DNA from: Malonomonas sp036526255 | Lineage (GTDB): Bacteria > Desulfobacterota > Desulfuromonadia > Desulfuromonadales > Geopsychrobacteraceae | Direction of reading: 5' to 3' | Assembly (NCBI GenBank): GCA_036526255.1 | Contig: DATCYW010000006.1 | Coordinates: 20,503-84,502, forward strand | Length of the DNA: 64,000 nucleotides | Shown here: piece by piece, positions 1 through 8,056 of the stretch | Layout of the letters: each line of letters starts with the position of its first letter | Numbering within the stretch: position 1 is the first letter of the stretch | Notes under the pieces: model-generated | Database searches by the model: none | What the model saw: the letters and a program-made list of their open reading frames with translations, nothing else | Told to the model about the DNA's origin: nothing | Made by a program: the position numbers and the translations under genes

Positions 1-1
1 T

Positions 2-1027
2 TTTCCAATGATGGGCGAGCGCAACTGGCTGGCCAGTCCGCTGCAGAGCCGGGGCGGAAAAAACTATGTGGTCGCCCTCGGCTTGCCGGACCAGCCGCCG
101 GTCGGGCATCTGTTCAAGGGGCTGACCCAAGGCCTGCTCGGCTGGCGACTGCTGATTCTGTTGCTGGTCACCGCAGCAGTCTGCTTCTGGCTGGCGCGCT
201 CGCTGACCGCGCCGATCCGCCGCCTGCGTCAGGCCACCCGCCAATTCGCCGCCGGCGACCTGACCACCCGGGTCGGCGCGCAGGTCAGGGGGAAGACTGA
301 ATTGGCCGGTCTGGCGGGCGATTTTGACGAGATGGCCGGCAAAATTGAGACATTGATCGACGGTCAGAAGCGCCTGCTGCGCGATATCTCCCACGAGCTG
401 CGCTCACCGCTGGCGCGACTGGGGGTGGCGCTGGCGCTGGCGAATCAGGACAGCAGTCCGGAATCACGCCAGAAAGCGCTCAACCGGATCGAGCTGGAGG
501 CCGGGCGGATGAACGACATGATCGGTCAGCTGCTCAGCCTGACCCGGCTGGAAAGCGGTGCAACCGAACTGCAGCGAACGCATTTTGATCTCTGCGCGCT
601 GCTGCAGGGGCTGGTTCAGGACGCTGATTTCGAAGCCAGAAGCCGCCAGCGGCAGGTGGTTTACCAGGGTCCTGAAACCCTGATGGTTAGCGGTTATGAG
701 GAGCTGCTGGCACGGGCGCTGGAGAATGTCATCCGCAACGGCATCAGTTACACCACGACCGGAACGCAGGTCAGGGTCGAACTCTGTCGTGAGCCTGGGG
801 CCATCCAGATCAGGATCGCCGATCAGGGGCCGGGGGTGCCCGAGGCCGCGCTGCCGAAATTGTTCGAGCCGTTCTACCGGGTCGCTGATGATCGGGACCG
901 GCAGAGCGGTGGTAGCGGCATCGGCCTGGCGATCGCCGAACAAGCGATCCGTCTGCATGGCGGCAGCATCCGGGCCAGCAACCGCGCCGGGGGCGGACTG
1001 CTGGTCGAGATTTCGCTGCCCGGCTGA
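2..1027 (+). CDS. Two-component sensor histidine kinase, CpxA/EnvZ type (5' end outside window)
   Basis: The frame is open from the window edge, so the N-terminal sensor part is missing. Counting from the first visible Met there is a transmembrane helix at about residues 46-63, a HAMP linker at about 63-116, a HisKA box with the phospho-acceptor His at about 129 in DISHELRSPLARL, and a C-terminal HATPase with DQGPGVP and GGSGIGLA nucleotide-binding motifs. The HELRSPL box is the form common in CpxA-like kinases. It should phosphorylate an OmpR-type regulator encoded upstream, outside the window. The gene ends 65 bp before the candidate selenoprotein, so the two may share a transcript. The signal sensed cannot be told. 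Confidence 0.93.
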   Translation, partial: FPMMGERNWLASPLQSRGGKNYVVALGLPDQPPVGHLFKGLTQGLLGWRLLILLLVTAAVCFWLARSLTAPIRRLRQATRQFAAGDLTTRVGAQVRGKTELAGLAGDFDEMAGKIETLIDGQKRLLRDISHELRSPLARLGVALALANQDSSPESRQKALNRIELEAGRMNDMIGQLLSLTRLESGATELQRTHFDLCALLQGLVQDADFEARSRQRQVVYQGPETLMVSGYEELLARALENVIRNGISYTTTGTQVRVELCREPGAIQIRIADQGPGVPEAALPKLFEPFYRVADDRDRQSGGSGIGLAIAEQAIRLHGGSIRASNRAGGGLLVEISLPG

Positions 1028-1092
1028 AGAAAAGGGTTGCCCCCGCAGACCGGATCGACATACAATTCAAAAATTCATATATAGGAGTCGCT

Positions 1093-1263
1093 ATGGATAT
1101 CTTTTACATCCTCGGCATCGTCGCCGTCTGGTTTGTCCTGAACAAGTGGATTCTGCCGAAACTGGGCATTCAGACCTGAATGTCCGGCAGCTGTGAGCTT
1201 CCGCGTGACGGGAGCAAAAAAAACGAAGCCGGCAAGGATGTTGAGGCCAGCGTCAAAGAATAA
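1093..1263 (+). CDS. Candidate small membrane selenoprotein, UGA at codon 29 read as selenocysteine
   Basis: An AGGAG site precedes ATG 1093. Codons 1-28 encode one hydrophobic helix followed by the basic segment LPKLGIQT. A TGA at 1177-1179 comes next, and the same frame stays open to TAA 1261-1263 with the segment MSGSC directly after the TGA. Read through, this gives a 56-residue protein, TM anchor + U29 + x4 + Cys34 + charged tail. A hairpin at 1197-1215 lies at a distance suitable for a bacterial SECIS. The terminator follows the second stop, not the TGA. A UxxxxC pair suggests a membrane-anchored thiol/selenol redox protein, but the function is unknown. Otherwise it is a 28-residue membrane peptide next to an independent 27-codon ORF (1180-1263). 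Confidence 0.6.
1197..1215 (+). promoter_or_regulatory. SECIS-like hairpin downstream of in-frame UGA
   Basis: GCTTCCG (1197-1203) pairs with CGGGAGC (1209-1215), giving seven base pairs including one U-G, with the five-base loop CGTGA. The loop starts 24 nt after the UGA. Bacterial SECIS elements sit immediately downstream of the UGA and present a G/GU in a small apical loop, which this does. The fold was worked out by eye, not by energy calculation. Confidence 0.5.
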
Positions 1264-1267
1264 GTAA

Positions 1268-1308
1268 AAAAAAGCGGTGTCGCTCAATTGAGTGACACCG
1301 CTTTTTTA
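1268..1308 (+). terminator. Rho-independent terminator, probably bidirectional
   Basis: A 15-bp stem from AGCGGTGTC through CTCAA/TTGAG is flanked by an A-run on the left and a T-run on the right. It ends the kinase/selenoprotein transcript. In the other direction it could also serve the MocR gene, which ends at 1434. Confidence 0.9.
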
Positions 1309-1433
1309 GTCGGTTTATCCTCGCCTGGGGGATTTCTGTCCCCATAATTATGTTCAAAACTGCCCCTAACCTTAGTGCCAAATGTTCTGTATCTTAAATC
1401 CAAAAGGGTTAGGGTCTGTCCTTCGTCGGTAGA

Positions 1434-2828
1434 TCAACGACAAACCTGTGCCAGCAGTGCGATCCCTTCTTCTATCTCTGTTGCGGCCATGCCGCCGAAG
1501 CCGAGCATTAATTTAACTGCGTCGGATTCGCCAGCGGCGCAGGTCCAGCTGAATGGCAACAGCTGAACGCCTTTCTGTTCAGCATGACGGATAATTGCTG
1601 TTTCGTCACTGGTCGCGCCGATCAGTCGCAACACAACATGCAGTCCGGCCCCTTGCCCGACAATCAGGGCCCGGGAGCCGAAGTGCGTATTGATAGCGCG
1701 GAGCATCGCATCGTGTTTCTTTTTGTAGCTGGCACGCATCCGCCGGATATGTCGGTCCCAGTGCCCATGCTCCATGAATTTGACGAGGGTTCGCTGCTCA
1801 AGTTGGGAGACGGAGGAGAAGTAGTTCTGAAAAATATCACGATAGCTGGCCAGCAGTGAACGAGGCAGGACCAGATAGCTGACCCGCAGGGCGGGGGACA
1901 GGATTTTGGAGAAAGTGCCCAGGTAGATGATGTTGCCGTTTGGCCGTAATCCCTGTAACGATGGGATCGGTTTACCGCTGTAACGGAGTTCGCTGTCGTA
2001 GTCGTCTTCGAGGATAAACTTTTCACCGGCTGCGGCCCATTCAATCAGTTTCAGCCGGTTGGCGACCGGCATCACGTAACCCAATGGCAGCTGGTGCGAA
2101 GGGGTGACATAGGCGATACTGCTGTCACTGACCGTAAGAGCATCCAGATCGATTCCGTCGGGCCGCACCGGAATCGGGGTAACACGATAAGAATGGTTGC
2201 GAAAAACGCTGCTGGTCAGGGGGTAGCCGGGATCTTCTACCGCGAGGCTGGAATGAGCTTTTTTCAACAGATTGGCGACGATCTCGAGGCTGTGTTGCAG
2301 CCCGGCGCTGATAACGATCTGTTCCGGGTCGCAGACAACGCCGCGTGACCGTTCCAGATAGCTTTGAATTGCGCAGCGCAGCTCCGGCTCTCCCTGAGGA
2401 TCGCAATACTGGGAGAGTTGCTGCGGGTTTTCACGCAGGCATTCGATGAAGTATTTACGCCAGAGCCGGGTTGGAAAGCTTGCCGGGTCAAGGCGCGCCG
2501 GGTGAAAATCGTAGCGGTAAACCGGTGCTCTTTGTAACGGCGGGCCATGGCCGGCAGTGGTGGACAGTAACGATTTAGGCGCTGCGTCCTGATCGAGGGG
2601 CGACACGAAATAGCCGCTGCGTGGTTTCGTGTAGATGTAACCTTCGGCGTGCAGCTCCTGATAGGTACCATCGACGGTATTGCGGCTGACGTCAAGCTGG
2701 TCAGCCAGCTCCCGGACCGATAGCAACCTGGAATCAGCCGGCAGGGTGCCTAACAGAATCTGCTCCCTGATCTGCTGATAGAGTTGCTTGAACAAAGGGA
2801 CTGCGGCACTGCTGTCGAGATAAAACAT
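1434..2828 (-). CDS. MocR-type GntR regulator with aminotransferase domain
   Basis: A GntR winged helix at about residues 10-75 (LADQLDVSRNTVDGTYQEL) is joined to a fold-type I aminotransferase domain of about 350 residues. The PLP-binding lysine region GTFSKILSPALRVSYL is intact, so the cofactor can probably be bound, as in PdxR and GabR regulators. At 464 residues it has the normal MocR length. It is divergent from an FMN-binding split-barrel protein, the usual regulator-target geometry, which suggests that it controls that gene in response to a B6 vitamer or an amino compound. The direct repeats at 2864-2896 are candidate binding sites. Which ligand it senses cannot be read from the sequence. 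Confidence 0.9.
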   Translation of the reverse strand: MFYLDSSAAVPLFKQLYQQIREQILLGTLPADSRLLSVRELADQLDVSRNTVDGTYQELHAEGYIYTKPRSGYFVSPLDQDAAPKSLLSTTAGHGPPLQRAPVYRYDFHPARLDPASFPTRLWRKYFIECLRENPQQLSQYCDPQGEPELRCAIQSYLERSRGVVCDPEQIVISAGLQHSLEIVANLLKKAHSSLAVEDPGYPLTSSVFRNHSYRVTPIPVRPDGIDLDALTVSDSSIAYVTPSHQLPLGYVMPVANRLKLIEWAAAGEKFILEDDYDSELRYSGKPIPSLQGLRPNGNIIYLGTFSKILSPALRVSYLVLPRSLLASYRDIFQNYFSSVSQLEQRTLVKFMEHGHWDRHIRRMRASYKKKHDAMLRAINTHFGSRALIVGQGAGLHVVLRLIGATSDETAIIRHAEQKGVQLLPFSWTCAAGESDAVKLMLGFGGMAATEIEEGIALLAQVCR

Positions 2829-2863
2829 TGCACATCCGAATTTAAGGCTGATGAGGATATCTC

Positions 2864-2896
2864 AAACTGATTATCACACAGTGAAAGAAAACTGAT
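2864..2896. promoter_or_regulatory. Direct repeat AAACTGAT, candidate MocR operator
   Basis: AAACTGAT occurs at 2864-2871 and again at 2889-2896, 25 bp apart start to start, on the same face of the helix. It lies in the 116-bp intergenic region between the MocR gene and the FMN-binding protein gene. MocR regulators such as PdxR and GabR are known to bind direct repeats. The assignment is by inference. Confidence 0.4.
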
Positions 2897-2944
2897 CCAT
2901 TAAACAACAAATAATAACCAGACTAACAACAGGAGGTTGTCGCG

Positions 2945-3316
2945 ATGATTCCAGAAAAATTGCAGGAAATCCTTAAAAACGATGGTGTGGTTGCCATCGC
3001 AACGCTGGGCGAAGATGGACCGCACATGGTGAATACCTGGAACAGTTACATCCGGATTTCAGAGGCTGGTCGCCTGCTGATCCCGGCAGGTTACATGCAC
3101 AAAACCGAGGCGAATGTGGCGTTCAACGACCAGGTTCTGATCACTTTGGGCAGCAGCAAAGTGACGGGCAACAATGGCCCTGGTGCCGGATTTCTGATCA
3201 AGGGGAGCGCCGCCTTCGTCACTGAAGGGCCCGACTTTGAGCTGCTCAAGTCAAAATTCAGCTGGTTGCGCGCCACCCTCGCGGTCACCATCGATTCTGC
3301 CACCCAGACCTGGTAA
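2945..3316 (+). CDS. FMN-binding split-barrel protein, Desulfovibrio FMN-bp type
   Basis: This 123-residue protein closely follows the Desulfovibrio vulgaris FMN-binding protein (122 residues) as I remember it, sharing KN(D/E)GVVAIAT, GEDGPH, VNTWNSY, MHKTEANVA, GPGxGFLI and GSAAF. That family binds FMN as a small dimeric flavoprotein related to pyridoxamine 5'-phosphate oxidases, and its physiological partner is unsettled. A strong AGGAGG lies at 2931-2936. The gene is divergent from a MocR regulator and is followed 66 bp later by a mini winged-helix gene, probably on the same transcript. Confidence 0.93.
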   Translation: MIPEKLQEILKNDGVVAIATLGEDGPHMVNTWNSYIRISEAGRLLIPAGYMHKTEANVAFNDQVLITLGSSKVTGNNGPGAGFLIKGSAAFVTEGPDFELLKSKFSWLRATLAVTIDSATQTW

Positions 3317-3382
3317 GCTGTTGACGGCAGTGAAAATCTGCCTAAGCTTTAGGTTCACCTGAAACAATAAGGAGGATGACCA

Positions 3383-3559
3383 ATGGATGTAACAGAAAAA
3401 GTTCTGGCCGTCATGCGCGCCGCAGACCAGCCGCTCAACGCAGGAAAAATCGCTGAACTCGGTGGCCTTGAGCGTAAGGATGTCGATAAGGCGATGACAC
3501 AGTTAAAAAAGGCGGAAAAGATCGTTTCGCCAAAGCGCTGTTACTGGATACCGGCATAG
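3383..3559 (+). CDS. Small winged-helix DNA-binding protein (58 aa)
   Basis: The start at 3383 has a strong AAGGAGG ten bases upstream. The 58 residues form one helix-turn-helix with wing: an N-terminal helix, KIAELGGLERKDVDKAM as the HTH, and KIVSPKRCYW as the wing. Proteins this short with the ending IVSPKRCYW recur in sulfate- and metal-reducing bacteria, usually labelled as transcriptional regulators. It probably shares a transcript with the FMN-binding protein, and a strong terminator follows. The target is unknown. Confidence 0.8.
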   Translation: MDVTEKVLAVMRAADQPLNAGKIAELGGLERKDVDKAMTQLKKAEKIVSPKRCYWIPA

Positions 3560-3599
3560 CTGAAGCTTATTTCAATTCCTCGTCCGCCACGTCCTGAAT

Positions 3600-3640
3600 A
3601 AACAAGCTCCAGCCTGGGATTACGGGCTGGAGCTTGTTTA
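3600..3640 (+). terminator. Rho-independent terminator
   Basis: AACAAGCTCCAGCC (3601-3614) pairs with GGCTGGAGCTTGTT (3625-3638), a 14-bp stem with a 10-base loop. It closes the FMN-binding protein operon and marks the left edge of the accessory region. Confidence 0.85.
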
Positions 3641-3723
3641 TGAGTCATTGTTGATTGCAGCGCTTTGCTAACAGTGATGAATCACACCGCTTCGGTTGGC
3701 TAATATCTGTTTTACTGCGTATT

Positions 3724-3815
3724 TGACTGAATACGGCCACCCATTATGTGTGAAACCAGCCAGCCATTTATTGCGTGAAACCCACCACCAATTATGAATC
3801 AAAACCCCACCCCAG
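3724..3815 (-). repeat. Remnant end of an IS21-type element (multiple terminal repeats)
   Basis: Read on the minus strand there are three to four imperfect direct repeats of about 23-25 bp, each of the form GGxTGGxxGGTTTCAxxCATAAT, with the core TGGTTTCAC in two of them. Serial degenerate repeats of this kind are typical of IS21-family ends. No istA or istB reading frame is present nearby, so this is a solo end left by deletion or recombination. The family call rests on repeat layout alone. Confidence 0.5.
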
Positions 3816-3897
3816 GGCAGGGGGCAGCTGCGTATCAAAAACTCACTAGTTTTGAGACCCACAAAAAACAGCTCCCACAAACCATAATTTCATCGGA

Positions 3898-4593
3898 TTA
3901 CCTTTCCAACAGCACTTCCGGAACAGCATTTTCAATCTCACGGAATAGACTGTTCGCCCAATACGCGGAAGCACTACCTCCACCGACAGCCGGCGGAAGG
4001 ACATGGATATAGCTCAACCAGACCAATCTGCCATCGTGGGCACTGTAGATCCCCGCAGAAAGATTTTTACCTGATATTTTGTGCGCCCAATTCGGCATAC
4101 CGACAATCATGAAATAGAGAAGGACATCGATTGCGTTCAAACATTTGAGATCGCCTTTGATAACCAGAATGCCATCAATTTGTGCTTCTGCTACTAGTGC
4201 CATCAGGGCTTTTCTCTCTGTTTCCAGCGGGAAGTTCTCTTTCCCCTTTTTGGTTTGACCATCGCCGAGCCGTAGCAGCAATTGTGGCTCGAGTTGATCG
4301 GTATCCTCCCATTCGACAACTTCATACCCTTTCCAATTAGCTAAGTAGGGTCCGACTGCTGCTTGCAGGGTCTTTGATAATTGATCGTCAGTAGGTGTTT
4401 TTGGGCAATCCTTTGTTTGGATGATGACTGGAAGCAGCAGGAGTCGCCTGAGTTTACCGACAGTGCGCTCGATCTGATCAGTGGGGGCAGAATAGGTCCG
4501 CGCTTGTGGTGATGATTTAGCCGTCCATTGGCTGCTGCAGCCTGTCGTGCCAAAGAAGATTGCCAGCAGGAGGATTCCGCTTAATCGTATCAT
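3898..4593 (-). CDS. Putative lipoprotein of unknown function (231 aa)
   Basis: The N-terminus is a type II signal peptide with lipobox GTTGC (Cys at about 19), so an envelope lipoprotein is predicted. The mature part holds no motif I recognise. It has a central acidic stretch (VVEWEDTDQLEP) and the hydrophobic patch VLLYFMIVGMP at about residues 155-168. Cys63 and Cys152 are the only other cysteines. Its start overlaps the stop of the next gene by 4 bp (ATGA), so the two are translationally coupled. Composition is AT-richer than the core genes. The partner is also a lipoprotein. Confidence 0.75.
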   Translation of the reverse strand: MIRLSGILLLAIFFGTTGCSSQWTAKSSPQARTYSAPTDQIERTVGKLRRLLLLPVIIQTKDCPKTPTDDQLSKTLQAAVGPYLANWKGYEVVEWEDTDQLEPQLLLRLGDGQTKKGKENFPLETERKALMALVAEAQIDGILVIKGDLKCLNAIDVLLYFMIVGMPNWAHKISGKNLSAGIYSAHDGRLVWLSYIHVLPPAVGGGSASAYWANSLFREIENAVPEVLLER

Positions 4594-5807
4594 CTCTGTC
4601 CTCCCGTTCGTTGCAGGAAAATGGCTGCCAATATTTGAGCATAGTCAGTCAATCCTTGCCTGATTAGCTTCCCATTGTCGGCGGCAAAAAGATCAACTGT
4701 GGCGCAGACCGGCGCTGGTACGTCCTCACTACGAAGGTAGGGTTCAATATAGATAAACTCTTGAAATAGCAGCTGATCGCCTGTTGTCACGACGATAGCG
4801 GCATCAGCGGACAGGCAAGCTGGTTCCTTGGTGAGCCCGTAGGATGTAATGATTAATTCCACCAACAGTGTTTGGCTATCTTGTCTCGAGTCGGTTGATT
4901 CGCAGAGAGTTGCCACGTTTTGTCTGGTGAGTTTGACCAAATCGGTTTGTTCCAATACCGTCTCAATAGTATTGAGTTGATGATGTTCGACCGCCGATAC
5001 TGAAATCGCCAATGGGGTGATAAAGATTGCTCCAGCAATGAGAGAGCCGGAAAAGAAACTGGGTATCAAAAATGCTTCTGCAACGCTAACGGCGCTGATA
5101 CCCAAGCTCGCGCCAAGAAGTTTCTTTGAGGTCGAGCGCATCTGTTCAAGTGTTTCCATTTCAGCGGGTTGAGCAAGACGGACACTGTACTCAAAGTGAG
5201 CATTCTGCAGTTCTGCAGGAAGGACCAGCTTTTTGAATGGGACGCGTACGATCGGGGGGGCAGTGATGACTTGTTCAATTTCATCAGTTTGTCCGCTGTT
5301 TTCTAGTGCCGGGTCGATAAAACCACGAATCGCACGATCATTCAGAATTTTTGTTGCCGCAGCTGTAATAGCATGATTGCAGGCTGTTTTCAGGCCCTTC
5401 ATAGCCAAGTCTTGATGTCCCTTGATCTTCCTTGATAGACCTGTTTTGCTTTCTGCCAGAAAGGTTGCCTGGCATTCAGTCGGGACGATGTCTGTTCTGA
5501 AGGAGAGTTCCACAAGTGACAGAGCCAGTTCTTTCTCTGCTGAGTCGCACAGTATGACTCCGTGTCGATCGAGTTCTGGTTTGAGCAAGGTAATGGCCGA
5601 TTCTGTCGCCTCCTTTAAGTTGACCTTCATCGGAAAATTTACGATCTGGCGATCTTCAACGGTTTGGGCATTGGTAATATTGATGACGGAATCCGACTGA
5701 AATTCAAGGACTGCTCCCGGTTCTATCGGTGGCGGGCTTGCCATGTAAGTGCAACTGCAGAGAATCAGTAGAAGGATGGCGACAAATGAATGATTCATAC
5801 TGAGCAT
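4590..5807 (-). CDS. Putative lipoprotein of unknown function (405 aa), coupled to downstream lipoprotein
   Basis: A signal peptide with lipobox ILCSC or LCSCT lies within the first 20 residues. About residues 228-272 form a helical, partly hydrophobic segment (LGASLGISAVSVAEAFLI, then GSLIAGAIFI), which may be membrane-associated. The rest is mixed alpha/beta with cysteines scattered (DSAEK, CNHAI, CESTD, PVCATVD). I do not recognise a family. It is the first gene of a two-gene unit with a 4-bp overlap. Both products are exported lipoproteins, so a two-component envelope complex is possible but unproven. A later Met at codon 4 could be the start. Confidence 0.72.
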   Translation of the reverse strand: MLSMNHSFVAILLLILCSCTYMASPPPIEPGAVLEFQSDSVINITNAQTVEDRQIVNFPMKVNLKEATESAITLLKPELDRHGVILCDSAEKELALSLVELSFRTDIVPTECQATFLAESKTGLSRKIKGHQDLAMKGLKTACNHAITAAATKILNDRAIRGFIDPALENSGQTDEIEQVITAPPIVRVPFKKLVLPAELQNAHFEYSVRLAQPAEMETLEQMRSTSKKLLGASLGISAVSVAEAFLIPSFFSGSLIAGAIFITPLAISVSAVEHHQLNTIETVLEQTDLVKLTRQNVATLCESTDSRQDSQTLLVELIITSYGLTKEPACLSADAAIVVTTGDQLLFQEFIYIEPYLRSEDVPAPVCATVDLFAADNGKLIRQGLTDYAQILAAIFLQRTGGQR

Positions 5808-6319
5808 GGCTCCCGGACTGATTGAATGCTAGTTCAAATGCGGCAATAAAGATTGCATATTTCAGAATCATCAATCCGTAAAGGTGGTTTTTAGGTACAA
5901 GCAATTATAGGGGTATAAATGGAGGTTTCAATAAGAAGTCCCCTGTGTCATGCCAGTATTGAACTCCTTAAAAAATCAAGTTCCATCTTAATCTAGGGTC
6001 CAGCGATCAGACTTAATTTATCCGACGAGTTAAAAAAGAACTTCTTAAAAGTATGAACCTTAGAGACAGTAAATCGCTCTGATCTCCTGATTTTGCAGCC
6101 TGCTCGACTAAAACTACCACCGGATCGACCCGGCCAGCTTGCTATCAGGCTGAAATAACGTCACTATTCCCTCAATCCCGGTATCATAAGTCATGTCAAA
6201 AATGGCCCCTTTGCTAAGTTGGCTGAAAATGCAGCAAAGCGAAGAGGCTGATTTTATGTCCAAATGTCTGGGCACGTGAGATTAACTCACAATCTTTGAG
6301 ACACACCTAGAAAAGCAGG
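5808..6319. other. 512-bp AT-rich gap without recognised gene
   Basis: Nothing coding was recognised on either strand. It should hold the promoter of the lipoprotein pair (minus strand), but I saw no convincing -35/-10. A 26-codon minus-strand ORF ending in the segment KLAGSIRW lies at about 6114-6194, without a ribosome site, and I do not call it a gene. Confidence 0.4.
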
Positions 6320-8056
6320 TCAGCGAATGTGCCTTTGTCTTTTTGAATGTCCCCGGAAAAGGATCACCACTACACGTAGTATCCCCAGCCACCTAAAGTT
6401 CATCACGTGGCGTCTCCAGAATAGTTCCCGCTTATCGCATACTGTCGAAACACTAAACTCGTGGATTTCACCCTCTAGTATTTTGAACATATTCGGAGCC
6501 AATTCCCCTGAATTATTCGTATTCAGGCGGACTTCTAGAGACCTTGCCTTGGCAATACGCCTAGCGACCCCCTGCCCTCGGGCCTTGTCAATCCTTCCAT
6601 ATTGGAGCTTTAAGGCATTCAGTGCCTCGGCGGCATCATAAGTCGCAGCAACTAGGTCCTCACGACTCATCCACTGGGTCTCATAATTCAGAATATGCTT
6701 CCAGGATGGTTTCAGTAATAGTTGCCGGTGCTCTTCGAGTGTGTGAGCGAACAACTGATAACCACAGGTCTCAGGTTCTTCAAAGGCCCGGCTCCCTGGA
6801 TCGAGAAAGGGGCCCATGGGAGAGATGAAGCATGATAACCGCTCATCGGAATTCCTAAACAACTTCTCGCAATAACGAATGGTCTCCATGACTGATGAGT
6901 ATGTTTGTCGCGGCAGCCCGATCATAAAAAAAACATCGATACGATGACATCTTAAAGACAAAGCTTCGCTGATAACCGCCTCCATCTCGGCATTATGATA
7001 GAAGACCTTGGTGTCATGTAGGCGGCGGATCTCTTTGTCATGGCACTCAGGGGAGAGTTCCAGGCTCCAGTTCTTAACCGCGGCATCTATTGCCCGCAAG
7101 TACCCAGGCTGAGGCATACCGAATATCTCGAAAATTATCTCGTTCTTGACATTAGTCATTTTTAACAGACTTAATGTCTCGTGAGCATATTCTTCACCAG
7201 CCTGGTAGAGGTCCCCGACCAGAAAAATGGGCCCACGCGAGATGCGACTGATATCGACAATGTTCTTGACAAGATTTCTTGGGCTCCGAAAAGCTGGACT
7301 GATGCGGGCATTTAATTGTTCATTGGCCGTGCCGGAGCCGCCGCAAGTCATACAGTGATGGGCACAGCCTTTCACAGTGAATACCGCTGTAATCGGGTTT
7401 TTCCACCAGCCGTTGAACGGCAAAACACTCTGTAGGTCGCGGTGGCGTATCACCATTCCGATGATTTTTTCAGGTGCAAGATCGGCATAATCTACATCAG
7501 TCGGTACGAATGACAAGGTGTTCACCCGAACCTCACCTTGTTTCTTCCAGGTCAGGTTTTCCACTCGCGCTAACGACTGTTCCGAGCCGAGGCTGTTCAG
7601 TAATTCATATAAAGGAGGCTCAACCGAATCACCCCGCAGGACGAAATCAACCTGAGGATAGCGGATAAGCTCTAGGTGGAAGTAGGTCGCCGATAAGCCT
7701 CCAAAGATAATCGGAATGTCCGGATGGCACTCTTTGAGTATTCGGGCGATTTCGATAGACCCGTGGGCATGAGGCAGCCAATGTAAATCAATACCGAATG
7801 CTCTCGGTTTGAGCTTTGCTAAGAAGGTGGGAACATCAAAGTTACTATCGTTCATCATCCTCAGGGCCAGATTGACGATCCGTACTTTGATCCCGCGTGT
7901 CTCAAGATAATTCGTGATTGTAAGAAAACCGAGAGGGTACATCTCAAAGACCGGTGAAGACGGGATCAGATCGCTGATCGGACCATAGAGGATGGCTTTT
8001 TTGCGAAAGTCATAAACGCTTGGAGGATGAAGCAGAACTAGATCTACGTGCGTCAT
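6320..8056 (-). CDS. B12-binding-domain radical SAM protein, Ta0216-like
   Basis: The N-terminal ~160 residues look like a cobalamin-binding Rossmann domain (HPPSVYDFRK, GFLTITNYLETRG, FGIDLHW, IFGGLSATYF, DFVLRGDSVEPP). The classical DxHxxG base-off motif is only half present. A radical SAM core follows with the 4Fe-4S motif C231-x3-C235-x2-C238 (KGCAHHCMTCGG) and a later IGLPRQT motif. The 578-residue layout matches a described but functionally unassigned family of B12-binding radical SAM proteins. Members may methylate or rearrange unactivated carbons; the substrate is unknown. It stands alone in the accessory region, with no neighbour in a recognisable pathway. Confidence 0.85.
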   Translation of the reverse strand: MTHVDLVLLHPPSVYDFRKKAILYGPISDLIPSSPVFEMYPLGFLTITNYLETRGIKVRIVNLALRMMNDSNFDVPTFLAKLKPRAFGIDLHWLPHAHGSIEIARILKECHPDIPIIFGGLSATYFHLELIRYPQVDFVLRGDSVEPPLYELLNSLGSEQSLARVENLTWKKQGEVRVNTLSFVPTDVDYADLAPEKIIGMVIRHRDLQSVLPFNGWWKNPITAVFTVKGCAHHCMTCGGSGTANEQLNARISPAFRSPRNLVKNIVDISRISRGPIFLVGDLYQAGEEYAHETLSLLKMTNVKNEIIFEIFGMPQPGYLRAIDAAVKNWSLELSPECHDKEIRRLHDTKVFYHNAEMEAVISEALSLRCHRIDVFFMIGLPRQTYSSVMETIRYCEKLFRNSDERLSCFISPMGPFLDPGSRAFEEPETCGYQLFAHTLEEHRQLLLKPSWKHILNYETQWMSREDLVAATYDAAEALNALKLQYGRIDKARGQGVARRIAKARSLEVRLNTNNSGELAPNMFKILEGEIHEFSVSTVCDKRELFWRRHVMNFRWLGILRVVVILFRGHSKRQRHIR

